Counted from the first letter of the stretch, positions 17,466 to 28,772 are shown. The stretch: 64,000 nt of DNA from Alentia gelatinosa (GCA_950022655.1 OX465590.1:38391218-38455217); one strand, 5' to 3'. The notes: generated from the letters alone by a model not told the origin. Translations and numbers: made by a program.

Positions 17466-18235
17466 ACTTCACTTTCATTGTACAAGTATTAATAGCATAA
17501 GCTTTAAATTCGTACATTACACACTGTATTGTCCACAGTTTTGGAAAAACATTTCCACACCTGATATTTTCAGGCTCAAAAGTTCCACAGTTTAGAGTTT
17601 AGTTTTATACTGATTGTTCTCTGTTTTGTTTGACGAGGCTTAGCAGCAGATTTGTACCTCCTCGTCCCACCGCGATGCTCTCTGTTTGTTCTCTGTTTAC
17701 CTATAATGAATCAGTATACTGCTATTCTTTTCTTAATTTATGAAACAAACTGGAAATGATGGGTTGTTTTCGAAGATTTGTACAAATATATACAGGTATA
17801 GGGAGCTAAAGTGAACCCGCTAAAACGGCAGATACCCGTGCTCAAAACACCATTTCCGGAGGCCAGTAAGAACAAGGCTTATTGCTAAACCTATAGGGGT
17901 TTGAGGCTAGAATTTAGTTTTTGGTCTTGTTTGTTACTTTTGAAGTGTCGTTTACTACTATTGTCTCTGAATAACTCTGTCTCAAAGCTACGATGACAGT
18001 TGTTAAGTTTATCAAAAATATGGATCTAAAAGATTGGAGAATGACACATATAATCTCGAACCTACATAGTCAAAGTACTAAGCGCCTATATCCGGTAATG
18101 GTATTTTGTGAGCGGGTATCTGTGGTTTCAGCGGGGTCACTTTGGCTCCCTATTGATGATAGCATCGGTTGCTTCCAGATTAGGGTAAAGAATTGTACAT
18201 ATGGAACACCACCTTTAAAACCATTTCCTGAAATT
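17466..18235. other. stretch without a gene
   Basis: No repeat or gene recognised. The open frame at 17993-18262 has no domain I know. Confidence 0.4.
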
Positions 18236-18915
18236 CTGGGTCCTGTTTTTCAGTCACAATAATCATCAATAGTGACCATTTAGAGGCGTCAGTGTCCTAT
18301 AGACCTACAGTCGTACAATATCGGCCGACGATCGTTGGGTACGACATGTAGGGTGGTTTTAAGTGTCCTATAGTAGTGATGATCGTAGGTTATCATAGGA
18401 GAAATTGTCGCCCAAACTGTCGCAACCAATGACAAGGTTGGACATGTCGTATGTATAATGGGTGGTTGTGACTCTATCTTTTTCAGATGCTAAGATTCAT
18501 TGAAATTAGTAAATATTTGAGGAGGGTTCTCCTATATGTCTGGCGTACCTATAACCGAAATTATCCTGTGGCTATTCCGATCATGAGAGACATTTTTCTA
18601 AACCGTTATGTTTTCGTTGCCAACTGCGGGCACTGCACCACTCTGTTGCTTTTTCAAATCCTACTGCATTGCTCCCCCAATCTGTAAGCATCGCTTATAA
18701 CGATTATCATGACTGAAAAACACCATACCTATTTTTATGCTTTTTCGTTAGATAATCGTTAATAACGACCGTTTTGGCGCCGGTCTCCCGTGGCGTGCTA
18801 CGACCGGGTCTGTGGGCACCTGCCATCGTTTGTCGTCCAAACTGTCGTTTATTCGTTGGGCCATCTTAGGCAATCGTTACCTACGATTGTTGTGACTGGA
18901 AAACACCTCTATGAT
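18236..18915. repeat. possible TIR element F
   Basis: TGTTTTTCAGTCACA near the left and TGTGACTGGAAAACACC at 18890-18907 form imperfect inverted ends. A third related end, ATGACTGAAAAACACC, lies at 18710. The interior has recurring CGACGATCGTTGG-type words. Boundaries are uncertain and there may be two nested elements. Confidence 0.4.
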
Positions 18916-19035
18916 CTCTGAGCTTCTAGAGGTATCTATGCAAGATCGGTTAAATTCTTATACATATCATGTCCTTTGACCTAATTCTTGGCACTGATAT
19001 TTTCTCAGAATAACTGATCATTTAGGCCAACGAGG

Positions 19036-19326
19036 CCACCCCTCTCATAAGATCTCTAAGTTGTATTCTGTACTCTCACTACGCTCTATAGAGAAGAATT
19101 CTTAACGAACTAGGCTTAGAGCCTTGAGAATCCACTGGCCTGCCTCCCGTGCTAAAGACGTACATCAATGCAACCAAAGATTCCTATAATCTAATCCTAG
19201 CGGGAATACTGTGTGCCAGTGGATTTCTCAAGGCTCTAAGCCTAGCTCTTTAAGAATTCTTCTCCCATAGTGCAGTGAGAACCTTGTACAGATTATGACT
19301 TGGAGAGTGTGAGATCTTATGACGAG
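19036..19326. repeat. long inverted-repeat MITE G, copy 1
   Basis: The left arm (CTCATAAGATCTC, AAGAATTCTTAACGAACTAG, GGCTTAGAGCCTTGAGAATC) pairs with a right arm ending GAGATCTTATGACGAGG. A half-copy in reverse orientation is at 42350-42541. Non-coding. Confidence 0.7.
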
Positions 19327-19495
19327 GCGGCCCCTGGATGTCCAGCCCAGACTCATCTCACTATAGTGTGGACCGGAAAATGAAGCTCGCTCACGAACAA
19401 CCGTGACTGGCACTGCGCGAAAACCACTATTTTATCTATAAATACGCCATCGCAGAAGTGCATGTATTGGCTGAATATTGTCTTGTTTTCATATA

Positions 19496-19673
19496 CAGTA
19501 GAACCCCGCCTAACGGGCACCCCGTGTAAGCGGACACCCCGTTAACGGACACCTTCGTTCGGAACGGTTCCCTCTATTAGATGTTTATTTTAACCTCGCG
19601 TAAGCGGCGACCCCGCATAAGGGGTCACTTTTGCCCTGGAACGGAGGGTGTCCGCTTACGCGGGGTTCTACTG
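19496..19673. repeat. pogo/Tigger-like 178 bp MITE
   Basis: Ends CAGTAGAACCCCGC and GCGGGGTTCTACTG are perfect 14 bp inverted repeats flanked by TA on both sides, the duplication of the Tc1/mariner-pogo group. Termini starting CAGTA-AACC are typical of pogo/Tigger elements. Related fragments lie at about 37986-38045 and 45440-45505. No transposase. Confidence 0.8.
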
Positions 19674-19675
19674 TA

Positions 19676-20520
19676 TCTACGCCCAGGCCTTATATACGGA
19701 TGCGTCTTGGCTGTATTTCACACCAGGCGTATATATGAGAGGAAATACCATCTGCCCACCGATGCCTCCCACCCCTTTGTGTTGGTAGAAGTATAGGTGT
19801 CCTCAGTAGGAAATCCTCTCCCCACCCCCCACCCCCATCACCTCCCCCCGCCCCCTCTCAGTGAAGCCCTCTTCACTGGACGCTTATATACGCCTACAGA
19901 TGAGGTGTATACACACGGGGAATAAGACGACCTTGTATACGCAAAAAAATACTTATATACGCCGGGCACATTCATATGTAAAATGATGGTGTTCGTGCAG
20001 TGTGGAGTCCCAGGCCCTGGTGCCATTTGGCCGCGCTGAGACCCTGGTCAGACCTGCCCAGCGGTCAGTAATTCTCCTGGTTTCCGGTATCTTTTTTAGC
20101 TGAGCGAGACCAGATTATAATCCATCAGCGGCCCGCTAGGGGGCGTGGATAGACACCTAGCGGAGCTGTGAGGCCACCAGAGGTCGCCACTGGGTATCTC
20201 ATTCTTTATTATGGCAACCGACCCGTGTCTACAATGTAGGGGTTGGTCGGGTTAAAACACACACGGGATCACTCGGGGTGAGCCTCAATCCAAATACCTT
20301 TGTTCTATGTAGTTATATCTGGCTATAAAAAACCAGAATTACTTTATAGGTAATTTGTTTGTTTTTTTTGGGTAATTTAACGTCCAATTTGTTCAATTAG
20401 ACTTGATTTGGGTTTGACCGAATCTATGAAATGAATGCAGGTAACGATTTCACCTAATAGGTAAAATTAATAGCTAAACAAATTGATGATGAAATCTAGC
20501 TTTATAGTGGTAATCTGGTA
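19676..20520. other. stretch without a gene
   Basis: Contains C-rich runs at 19812-19852 and a CTCF-like core CCGCTAGGGGGCG at 20133-20145, with CCACCAGAGGTCGCC at 20174-20188. No supported gene. Confidence 0.4.
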
Positions 20521-20735
20521 AAGGGGGTGTTCCACTGTACCGACGGTAGCCGATTCTGTAGCCAAACAATCGCCGATCATTATCGGATACCCTAGAATTT
20601 CTCAAATCTTTGAAAGTGGTCATTTATTAAACTATTATTATCAGAATTAGATAAATTACAATACGTGAGCTTCCTCTACAGGGCCCAGGAACAATTGATC
20701 GGGTGAGAAATCGGCCTGGTGGAGCACACCCTTAA
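20521..20735. repeat. small TIR element M
   Basis: AAGGGGGTGTTCCAC at the left and GTGGAGCACACCCTTAA at the right are imperfect inverted ends of a ~215 bp non-coding element. Confidence 0.45.
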
Positions 20736-20779
20736 GAAAGTAACAAACAGGTCCAGCTACTGGGTCAAGGCCGAGATAT

Positions 20780-20900
20780 TTAACCCGACCAGGGCTAACT
20801 TTGTGTAGCTCTAGTTGCCAGTGTAGTAACTCTCTAGCCTTGAAGCCTGGCCTAAGTTACACTGGCCACCAGAGCTATACTACGTTAGCTCTGACCCGGC
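20780..20900. repeat. inverted repeat with GAGCTA arms
   Basis: GGGCTAACTTTGTGTAGCTCT and CCAGAGCTATACTACGTTAGC form imperfect arms around a CCTGGCC segment. Related sequence is at 24020-24095. Confidence 0.45.
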
Positions 20901-21105
20901 GTTTACATTAGACGACTAAATACGTGGCGACTGTAGATCGTCAGCCAATAGTCGCCAGGTGGTGGCAATGTCCACCGCAAAAGTCGTCAGCCTCAGAATG
21001 GACTCAAGCGTTCACACTGACGACTTTCAGTAGAAATAAACATCGGAAATTAATCGTGTTAACTTGGGTGTACCTTCAGGTATATGGCCATTCATCAGGG
21101 TACAC

Positions 21106-21945
21106 CCAGGGGGGGGGGGTATAGGGGTACCTGCCCCCCCCCCCCCTCGAAATTCCCTGTAGTTTTTTTTTGTGTGTATACATGGGCGTACACTGTAAAA
21201 TCGGTGTTTACCCCAACCACAATAATACTAAATATCATCTCCAGCAACTGAAAAGAGTTTTCCTAACCCCCCCCCCCCCCAAAAAAAACAACTTTTCTTC
21301 AAAAAGTCCCCCCATATAAAAATAGAAATGAAATAAGCCCCCCCCCCCCCCCCCATCACAGAGTTACCAATATAAATCCCCACAAAAACAATCACCCCCT
21401 GCCCCATCACAGGAGCAACTGAAATATTTTTCCTACCCCTCCCCCCCCCCCCCCAATTTTTTTTCTTCAAAAATCCCCCTATCAAATATTAGGCATTTCT
21501 TTATAAATCCCCCCATGTAAAAATTAAAAGTTTAGGTAAAATCCTCCTCCCTCTCCCCCGCCCCCCCCCCTGAGTTACCAAAATAGGTCCCCTGCCAATA
21601 TTTATTATACAATAACAACCCCCCCCCCCCCGAGGCACCTGAATAAAATTGTACCCTGCCCCTTTCCCCCCCCCCCCCGAAAATATATCCAAAAAGATTA
21701 GCACTATGTCATGATTTTAGAATAAAAGAAGCCCCCCCCCCCCCCTGCAGAAATGAAGATAACATAAGCCCTCCCCCTCCCTAGTTCCCAATATAAATCC
21801 CTGCACAAGTGATACAAAAAATCACTCCCTAGCCCAACACAAAACACCTAGAAAAATTAACTAATCCCTCAACCTCCCCCCCCCCCCCACACACACACAC
21901 ACACACACCTATCCGTCCCCCCCCCCCCCCCCCCTCATGTATTCA
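21106..21945. repeat. poly-C-rich satellite DNA
   Basis: About a dozen C runs of 9-18 bases separated by A-rich spacers. Spacer words recur (GAGTTACCAATATAAATCCC near 21361, relatives near 21573 and 21781; GCAACTGAAA near 21245 and 21415), suggesting a degenerate unit of ~175-210 bp. A (CA)n run is at 21890-21908. The minus strand could form G-quadruplexes. Minus-strand frames here are artefacts. Confidence 0.8.
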
Positions 21946-22099
21946 ACTCTCACTCTTGGGGCTATTTTTCCAGGTTCATATTTCTTTTATATCATTATTA
22001 TTTTTTTATTTTTTTTATCATTGATACATAGATAGTTCTACAGCAATAGATCTTCCACTATCCATAGACATACTATTTCCTGCTGTGTGTATTTTGAAG

Positions 22100-22568
22100 G
22101 GGCTGCCTGTCTCCCCGTCTCCCTACCTACCTGCCTACCTGCCTCCTTCCCTCACTGTCTCCCTGCCTGCCTCCCTCCCTGAATCTCTACCTGCCTGCCT
22201 GCTCCCTCCCTGAATCCCTACCTCCCTGCCTGCTTGCCTGCCTCTCTGCCTGCCTCTCTGCCTCCCCCCTCCCTCCCTCCCTCCCTCCCTGCCTCCCTGC
22301 CTCCTTCCCTCCTTGTCTCCCTGTCTGCCTGCCTGCCTGCCTCCTTCCCTCCCTGTCTCCCTGTCTGTCTCCCTGCCTGCTTGTCTGCCTGCCTCCCTGC
22401 CTCCCTGCCTCCCTGCCTCCCTGCCTCCTTCCCTCCCTGTCTCCCTGTCTGTCTCCCTGCCTCCCTGCCTGCCTCCCTCCCTGAATCCCTGCCTGCCTGC
22501 CTGCCTGCCTCTCTGCCTGCCTCTCTGCTTCCCCCCTCCCTCCCTGCCTTCCCGCCTCCCTGCCTCCT
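22100..22568. repeat. CCTGCCTC-type tandem array
   Basis: Variable 4-8 bp units of CCTG, CCTC and CCTT on the plus strand, all pyrimidine-rich. Long frames on both strands are low complexity and not genes. Confidence 0.9.
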
Positions 22569-22744
22569 GCATAAGGTAGACTTCATGATCAATTTTGTCA
22601 GCTATGAATATTTCTTAATGCCTATTTGAGTTCTCAGGATCCACGGATAAAGAAAGCTGCTTGGTCCGAGAGTGAGAATTTGTGGATACGAACAGTGTTT
22701 TACCATACCAACCTCTAAGTTGGAACACAGTGTAGACAGAGATC

Positions 22745-23511
22745 TTGGCCAATCTAGGCCGATGTGTTCACTCACAAATAAGGCCAGGTAACGCCAGCCA
22801 TTTTTGGTGCATCATGGGTAAAAGCAATCAGCTAGTACTATGCTTGGCTGGTACCCGCCGTTGTACCACCCAGCGTAGTGCTACGCTGGTTCCCCGGTCA
22901 TCAGCTAGAGGGCACGGTGGAATCTGCTTGTTCTTAGAGAAACATTCTAATGAATTATCTTTTCTCTTTTGAAAGGTTGTCATTACTTTATTTTTTGTTA
23001 TACTTTATCATTAACAAGTAGAAATATGGTATATATGGGGAATCTCGTGAGGGAGAGAGGTTGTGTTGGTTTTCATTGCCATTGCAAATCAACAGGCAAT
23101 CTGCAAAAGTTCAAGATCGATCACAGGATGCTCTCACTGGGCGTTACCTGTCCCATGTTTAATACGCCCTCAAGAGGTTACTCGTCTCCCGATTATCGCC
23201 CAGGGTAAACACAAGTTCCACTCGCGAGTGCTTGGGTACACTACGATCGCATGAACCACAGTTTCCCTATTTATATTTGAGTAACCTGAACAGAATTTCG
23301 GGTTTACATGTAGAAATAGCTGGAATTTCCATTTCTGACATCGGATTTTCCATTTGAAGATTCATAAAAACCGTTAAAAAGCAATGATTGTGGGTTACGG
23401 GTCAAGGGTCTATTACCATATAACGTCGGTAACCAGCGCACACCGGGAACTGTAAACAGACTGAATTCTGGGAAACCTCAATAGGGTCTATTGGGGCAGG
23501 GAACCAATCTA
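22745..23511 (+). repeat. Mutator-like MITE B, long subtype, split by MITE C
   Basis: The left part (22745-23162) aligns with 5065-5456, including TCTCGTGAGGGAGAGAGG; the right end GGGGCAGGGAACCAATCTA resumes at 23492. The insert at 23165-23490 is MITE C. A CTCF-like AGCTAGAGGGCAC is at 22904-22916. Confidence 0.7.
23165..23490 (+). repeat. MITE C, copy 1, nested in MITE B
   Basis: About 325 bp shared with 44454-44783 and, reversed, 24657-24972. Shared blocks include ATTATCGCCCAGGGTAA and ATGTAGAAATAGCTGGAATT. Ends are CGCCCTC and AGGGTC flanked by TA. It interrupts the other element, so it is the younger insertion. Confidence 0.75.
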
Positions 23512-23866
23512 GTCACTCTCAGTTCAGACATCATCTCTGTCTCCACTCTGTTCTGTTCTGAGAGGTTGTTATGGTTCAACCAAGGCCGTGCATAAGAATT
23601 CTCACTATTGGACCAAGTATCTTATTTTATACGCGGGTCCTGGGAGCTGAAATATTTATCAAGAAATATACCCAGCTCACCAAATTGATGATTCAGTCTA
23701 CCTCTATGGTTATCTTTTTCAAAATACGCACAAAAGGATATAGGAATATGTAAAAACGGCTGCAAGAGTAAGAAATATCACACTCTCCAACCATAAGCTC
23801 AGGTAAGATGAAAGATCTGCTGGGAGAGTAAGAAACATATAAATATACAGGTAGAGGGTCGATGTG

Positions 23867-24010
23867 TAGACTGGTTCCCTGCCCTAATGAAATAAGGGAC
23901 AGGTAACGGATTCCTACGTCCTTCAACTAGACTGTAGTACTTCCCGTTGCACCACGAAACTGGAACCCGTTACCTGGCCTATAGTCTAACTAGGCCAGGC
24001 TGCCAGGCTA
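23867..24010 (-). repeat. Mutator-like MITE B, short copy, perfect 9 bp TSD
   Basis: A 144 bp internally deleted copy in reverse orientation, TAGACTGGTTCCCTGCCC to GCCTGGCAGCC-type end CCAGGCTA. It is flanked by GTCGATGTG on both sides (23858-23866 and 24011-24019), a perfect nine-base target duplication. Confidence 0.9.
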
Positions 24011-24019
24011 GTCGATGTG

Positions 24020-24656
24020 CCGCAGATTTAACCCAACCAGAGCTAACGTAGTGTAGCTCTGGAGGCCAGTGTAGTCGCTCTCGTGACTGGTAACGCCTTC
24101 CTACGTAATACTAGTGCATGAGCTTGAACTGTCGGTCATGCTAGCTCTCGTGCCTTTATTCAGTTGGTACATTTGTTTCAATGCCATAGAACAGTTAATA
24201 TTCTGTAGAATTAAGATGTTTGGGTTCATCAATCTCACAACGTTTGGCACCTGTTCTGACCGGGTAGAATGACGTCACGATAAGAGCCCACACTGCGGCG
24301 CTTGAGTGGTGCAGTGTATGGTGTTACCCATAATGAAATAAAAAGTACAAAGGTTAGGCTTCCAGGGTAGGCTAGTACCATCATTTTCCCGGTGCTCTGT
24401 GGGGTATGCACCCTGGTCCCTGGCCAATACAATAGGTTTCCATTTTGTTTTCATTCCCAAATTGAAATAGGTGGGCACCATTTCATTCTCATCCAATCGG
24501 CTTGGTTGTGGTCTCAAACAACACAGCAGATATAATATTTTCTTGTGTCAAAGGCGACACATGTGTGGGAGGGTTAGAAAAAACATAAATAATTGAAATT
24601 ACTATCTCTTGGACTTGTCATTCAGACTGCTCGGAGGACTATATAGTAAAGTATTG
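24020..24656. other. stretch without a gene
   Basis: Begins with the GAGCTA inverted-repeat sequence related to 20780-20900. No supported gene. Confidence 0.4.
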
Positions 24657-24972
24657 ACCCTATTGAGGTATCCCATAATTCAGTCTATTTACAGGTTCCA
24701 GTGTTTCCGACGCTGTATGGTGATAGACCCTTGGCCTGTAGCCCACAATTATTGCAGTATAACGGTTTTCAGAAATCTTCAAATTAGAAATGCGATAACC
24801 AGAAATGGAAATTTAAGCTATTTCTACATAAATATACGAAATTATATTCAGTTTCTCCAATTATAAATCTGAAAACTGTGGTTCATGTGGTCGTAGTGTG
24901 GCCAGCCAGTCGGGAGCGGAACCTTTACTTACCCAGGGCGATAATAGGGAGTTTAGTAATGTCTGGAGGGTC
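24657..24972 (-). repeat. MITE C, copy 2 (reverse)
   Basis: Reverse-complement relative of 23165-23490: GACCCTATTGAGGTATCCC at the left, AGCTATTTCTACAT in the middle and CAGGGCGATAATAGGGAG near the right. Confidence 0.75.
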
Positions 24973-25029
24973 TATTGGTACTACCCCATAGCTCTGTCAG
25001 CTTTTAATGAATCTTTATTAAAGGGTTGT

Positions 25030-25182
25030 CTATTATATTATGAGAGGTTTACAATAGTTTTATTTTGTATTGTAAACCAAGTCTCGTCTCGTGAGGGAAA
25101 GAGGCTTGATTTACAATGTTCAAGGTCACCCAGAATATCCCTCTATCTGTCCTATTTTTTATTTGGACAGGGAACCAGTCTA
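25030..25182 (+). repeat. MITE B fragment, right end
   Basis: TCTCGTGAGGGAAAGAGGC and GGACAGGGAACCAGTCTA match the right half of the long MITE B subtype. A GTTTACAATA/TATTGTAAAC hairpin lies at about 25047-25076. MITE C copy 2 lies just to the left. Confidence 0.55.
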
Positions 25183-25398
25183 TTCCTGGGCAGAGCTGTA
25201 AGCCCACCAGAGGTCACCACTGACTGTGCCACTCTCCTGCCGAGATTTCGTGACTTACTACGTCTGGAGAGTGACGGGACTCTGTCAGGCGCTGCCTTAG
25301 AAAGGCAATTACAGTCGGAGAGAATTAGGGAATTTTATCAAGTGTGTCTAGTGGAATCTGCTATTGCGTCATACAGAATGATCTATGTTAAGGCCTGA
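25183..25398 (+). other. exon-like open frame, unknown
   Basis: Outside the flanking repeats, a frame reads LLPRFRDLLRLESDG...LERQLQSERIREFYQVCL...YRMIYVKA and stops at 25396-25398. The composition is protein-like with amphipathic helices, and a pyrimidine-rich stretch ending in AG (to ~25245) could be a splice acceptor. I do not recognise a family. The longer frame from GTG 24898 runs through MITE sequence and is not credible. Confidence 0.18.
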
Positions 25399-25541
25399 AG
25401 GCGTGGCGAATTTTCTTTTACCACCAGACATTAGTTTTACACACACTGGTAACAAGCCTCGTACTTAAATTGACCTTAACCATTACCCTATTTCCTAATA
25501 TCCCGTTTTATCCATTGATTACTCCCAGTTAGTTATTATAA

Positions 25542-25687
<146 letters not shown>

Positions 25688-25904
25688 AAACCCTATATAG
25701 ACGGTAGTTCGTCATTGTATGTATTTTGGTTTGGCATAATATTATTCATTCTCAAATACTGATATCATTCTATATCATTTATTTTATCTACTACACAAAT
25801 ATTCATTCTAATATCACATGTCTTTATATTTATGGATATTAGTTCCTAAGCCTGCCTTACGGGTCTTCTTTCCGTAGGGGTCGAGGACAATGACAGTAAC
25901 TATG

Positions 25905-26175
25905 AGCAAGCAAATGGTATGTTCGTCATTGATGAATGAGCGTGCAATTATAAATGAATAACAATGAAAAGGTTTGGATTACATTCAGTCTATGGATCGT
26001 GTATATAACCGACCTTCACTCAGTCAACTTGAAATTTAGGCCCGAATCTAGCATCCAAACATATCAAGCACCAGTGGGTCTCGAGGTATTTCGGTCTCAA
26101 GTGATTGGCCCTGGTGAGCTGGGCATGCCTCTAAGACCCTGAGACACTGGCACCCTGCTCCTTTCCCAATATCAC
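25905..26175 (+). repeat. dispersed repeat R, copy 1
   Basis: ATTGATGAATGAGCGTGCAA, AAAGGTTTGG, CATTCAGTCTATGG and CCAAACATATCAA recur in the same order at 59195-59480. Non-coding, class unknown. Confidence 0.6.
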
Positions 26176-26254
26176 AGTGAAGAGCACACATAGTGAAAGA
26201 ATAGTGCATTGTGCAGTACACTGGAAGTCCATATGTGACCGCTCTTACCCTAAA

Positions 26255-26640
26255 AGATAAATGCTGGTAGTTGGGTTATTTCTAAATTCTATTGATTTTT
26301 GCAAATAACTGGATAATATGAGTTCCATATATCAGCAAATAGAAAATGCAACAAAAATGCCATGTCACCATGCTAACTTCTATGGAAAGGCCATCTGAAA
26401 ATGTAAGTACTTAGCTATTGTTGTCTATGGGAAACTGCAATATCTTTACTTTGTTGCTAAATGACACTGATGTTATATTGCTATCTTCAAATAATTCTGG
26501 ATTATGATAGTTGGAAACATGTACAAATGAGAAATGCTAAAAAATACTACGTCACCATGCTAACTTCCATGGGAAGGCCATCTGAAGAAGGTAAGTGCTT
26601 GTCTATTGGTGTCTATGGGAAACTACTATATTTTCATGAA
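26255..26640 (+). repeat. 187 bp tandem duplication with donor-like sites
   Basis: Two units share GTCACCATGCTAACTTC (26364 and 26551), GGCCATCTGAA and GTCTATGGGAAACT. After GGCCATCTGAA each has a consensus-like splice donor: AATGTAAGTAC and AAGGTAAGTGC. It might be duplicated small exons or a repeat; no family recognised. Confidence 0.5.
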
Positions 26641-27025
26641 ACCAGATGGCAGCACCAGTGTTAAATTTAGGAGAAACAGAGGGCAGTGCGATACCTACCC
26701 GCATTTGTCTTTAAGGAATGTATATAGGTCGTTCGAGCACGCCCTAAAAACGACCACCCTGTCGGCAGATATATCAGTCTTTGAGACTGAAAGGCTTAAG
26801 GGCTTTAACAAAGGCTTCTACATCGTTCTGCGAAAATTTCGCGGATAGAATCAGCCTCTCGTATTCCCTGTTCTCACATTCCCCTGGGAAGGAAGTAAAC
26901 GCAGGATGTATAATTGACTATGTCTGCTTGTCAAATCTACACTCATAGTGCTGACAACATGACACCACTCCGCACTTTCCCTCGATATTTAATCTGACAA
27001 GGACTCAAAGGAGGCTACGAGCTAC

Positions 27026-28042
27026 ACTGGCCTCTGTCCCTGTGTCCTACCCACCTCTCCCTGCCAGCCAATACCGCCAGCCTTACCCTAGACTGGCCTC
27101 TGTCCCTGTGTCCTACCCACCTCTCCCTGCCAGCCTATACCCCCAGCCTTACCCTAGACTGGCCTCTGTCCCTGTGTCCTACCCACCTCTCACTGCTAGC
27201 CTATACCGCCAGCCTTACCCTAGACTGGCCTCTGTCCCTGTGTCCTACCCACCTCTCACTGCTAGCCTATACCGCCAGCCTTACCCTAGACTGGCCTCTG
27301 TCCCTGTGTCCTACCCACCTCTCACTGCTAGCCTATACCGCCAGCCTTACCCTAGACTGGCCTCTGTCCCTGTGTCCTACCCACCTCTCACTGCCAGCCT
27401 ATACCGCCAGCCTTACCCTAGACTGGCCTCTGTCCCTGTGTCCTACCCACCTCTCCCTGCTAGCCTATACCGCCAGCCTTACCCTAGACTGGCCTCTGTC
27501 CCTGTGTCCTACCCACCTCTCACTGCCAGCCTATACCGCCAGCCTTACCCTAGACTGGCCTCTGTCCCTGTGTCCTACCCACCTCTCCCTGCCAGCCTAT
27601 ACCGCCAGCCTTACCCTAGACTGGCCTCTGTCCCTGTGTCCTACCCACCTCTCCCTGCCAGCTTATACCGCCAGCCTTACCCTAGACTGGCCTCTGTCCC
27701 TGTGTCCTACCCACCTCTCACTGCTAGCCTATACCGCCAGCCTTACCCTAGACTGGCCTCTGTCCCTGTGTCCTACCCACCTCTCCCTGCTAGCCTATAC
27801 CGCCAGCCTTACCCTAGACTGGCCTCTGTCCCTGTGTCCTACCCACCTCTCCCTGCTAGCCTATACCGCCAGCCTTACCCTAGACTGGCCTCTGTCCCTG
27901 TGTCCTACACACCTCTCCCTGCTAGCCTATACACCCAGCCTTACCCTAGACTGGCCTCTGTCCCTGTGTCCTACCCACCTCTCCCTGCCAGCCTATACCG
28001 CCAGCCTTACCCTAGACTGGCCTCTGTCCCTGTGTCCTACCC
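27026..28042 (+). repeat. 66 bp minisatellite, about 15 copies
   Basis: Units such as ACTGGCCTCTGTCCCTGTG...TACCC repeat every 66 bp with no length change, so one frame stays open over the whole array and encodes a 22-residue period (SYPPLPASLYRQ...). The frame starts only at GTG 27042 and runs into non-repeat DNA. Substitutions between units include silent and non-silent changes (P/T, R/P), without a clear sign of selection. I treat it as non-coding satellite DNA. Confidence 0.85.
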
Positions 28043-28051
28043 TACGGGAAA

Positions 28052-28082
28052 GCGTGTCGTAGCCTTGTCGTGGTTGGTGGAC
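28052..28082 (+). repeat. GTCG-rich MITE, right-end remnant
   Basis: GTGTCGTAGCCTTGTCGTGG plus TTGGTGGA is the right terminus of the family at 28415-28772 and 29013-29452. It sits directly at the end of the minisatellite; the rest of that MITE is missing. Confidence 0.65.
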
Positions 28083-28414
28083 CCTTTTTTCTTTTTTTTA
28101 ATTATTTATTGGATGCAATTCAACTACAATGGTTGGTTTCCGATTACAATCCATGGACATTTTCCTCTGTCATAATCATAATTTTATACAAAGTCAACAT
28201 GCTGATACAGCGAATTTGATGAGAAAACAAGTGATGAGATACAGTAAATGAATGAACAAGAAGAAAGTACCAGATCTTAGTTGGGTATTTAGTATTTGGG
28301 GTATGTTTGGATCTCAGAAACTATATCATTTGTTAAGTCTCATCCCGTAAAGAGGTATGGAGCTGGTGTTATGGTGTTATCGTACTTATACATGTTCTAT
28401 AAAATATAATCTAC
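28083..28414. other. stretch without a gene
   Basis: T-rich start, no repeat or gene recognised. Confidence 0.4.
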
Positions 28415-28772
28415 TAGTTCCCGACAAGAGTCTACGACAAGGCCACGACAGGCTGCGACTGGAAGCTTGTCGGGGGCCTGTCGGGGGCCTGTCGGGGGCC
28501 TTCCGACAAGGCTACGACAATATCGAACATGTTCGATTTTCCCCACGACTGGACGTTTGTCGTGGAGTGTTGTGGTTTCCTCGATATCACTGTCGTATTG
28601 TGTCGGTACCATGACCGCCTTTTTTACAGCTTCCACCGAAGTCTACGACAGGCCCCGACAAGGCTGTCGCAGAGCTGCCCTTCTCACAACAAGCCTGCGA
28701 CAAGGCTGCGATCAGAACTTTCATGTCGGCACTTGTCGTAGCCTTGTCGTGGTTGGTGGACGCCCGCCTTTA
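28415..28772 (+). repeat. GTCG-rich MITE, copy 2 (left end altered)
   Basis: Dense in CGACA/TGTCG words. The left segment is the reverse complement of 29228-29335 in copy 3; the right end GTCGTGGTTGGTGGACGC is intact. A palindrome ATCGAACATGTTCGAT lies at 28522-28537. Frames here are artefacts. Confidence 0.75.

Noticed and set aside
21054..21108. Second hammerhead-like motif on the minus strand (CTGATGA beside a GGGTGTACC/GGTACACCC stem)
   Set aside because: No GAAA in the right place and no room for stem III.
22135..22629. Low-complexity proteins on both strands
   Set aside because: Translations of the CCTGCCTC array.
24898..25398. 166-residue frame
   Set aside because: GTG start and most of it lies in MITE C and B sequence; only the last part is kept as a weak exon-like call.
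26606..26848. 80-residue frame RNRGQCDTYPHLSL...
   Set aside because: GTG start, and part of it (near 26720) resembles a repeat block at 59555-59585; no domain recognised.
27042..28175. 377-residue repeat protein
   Set aside because: GTG start, exists only because the 66 bp unit is a multiple of three; runs into unrelated DNA.
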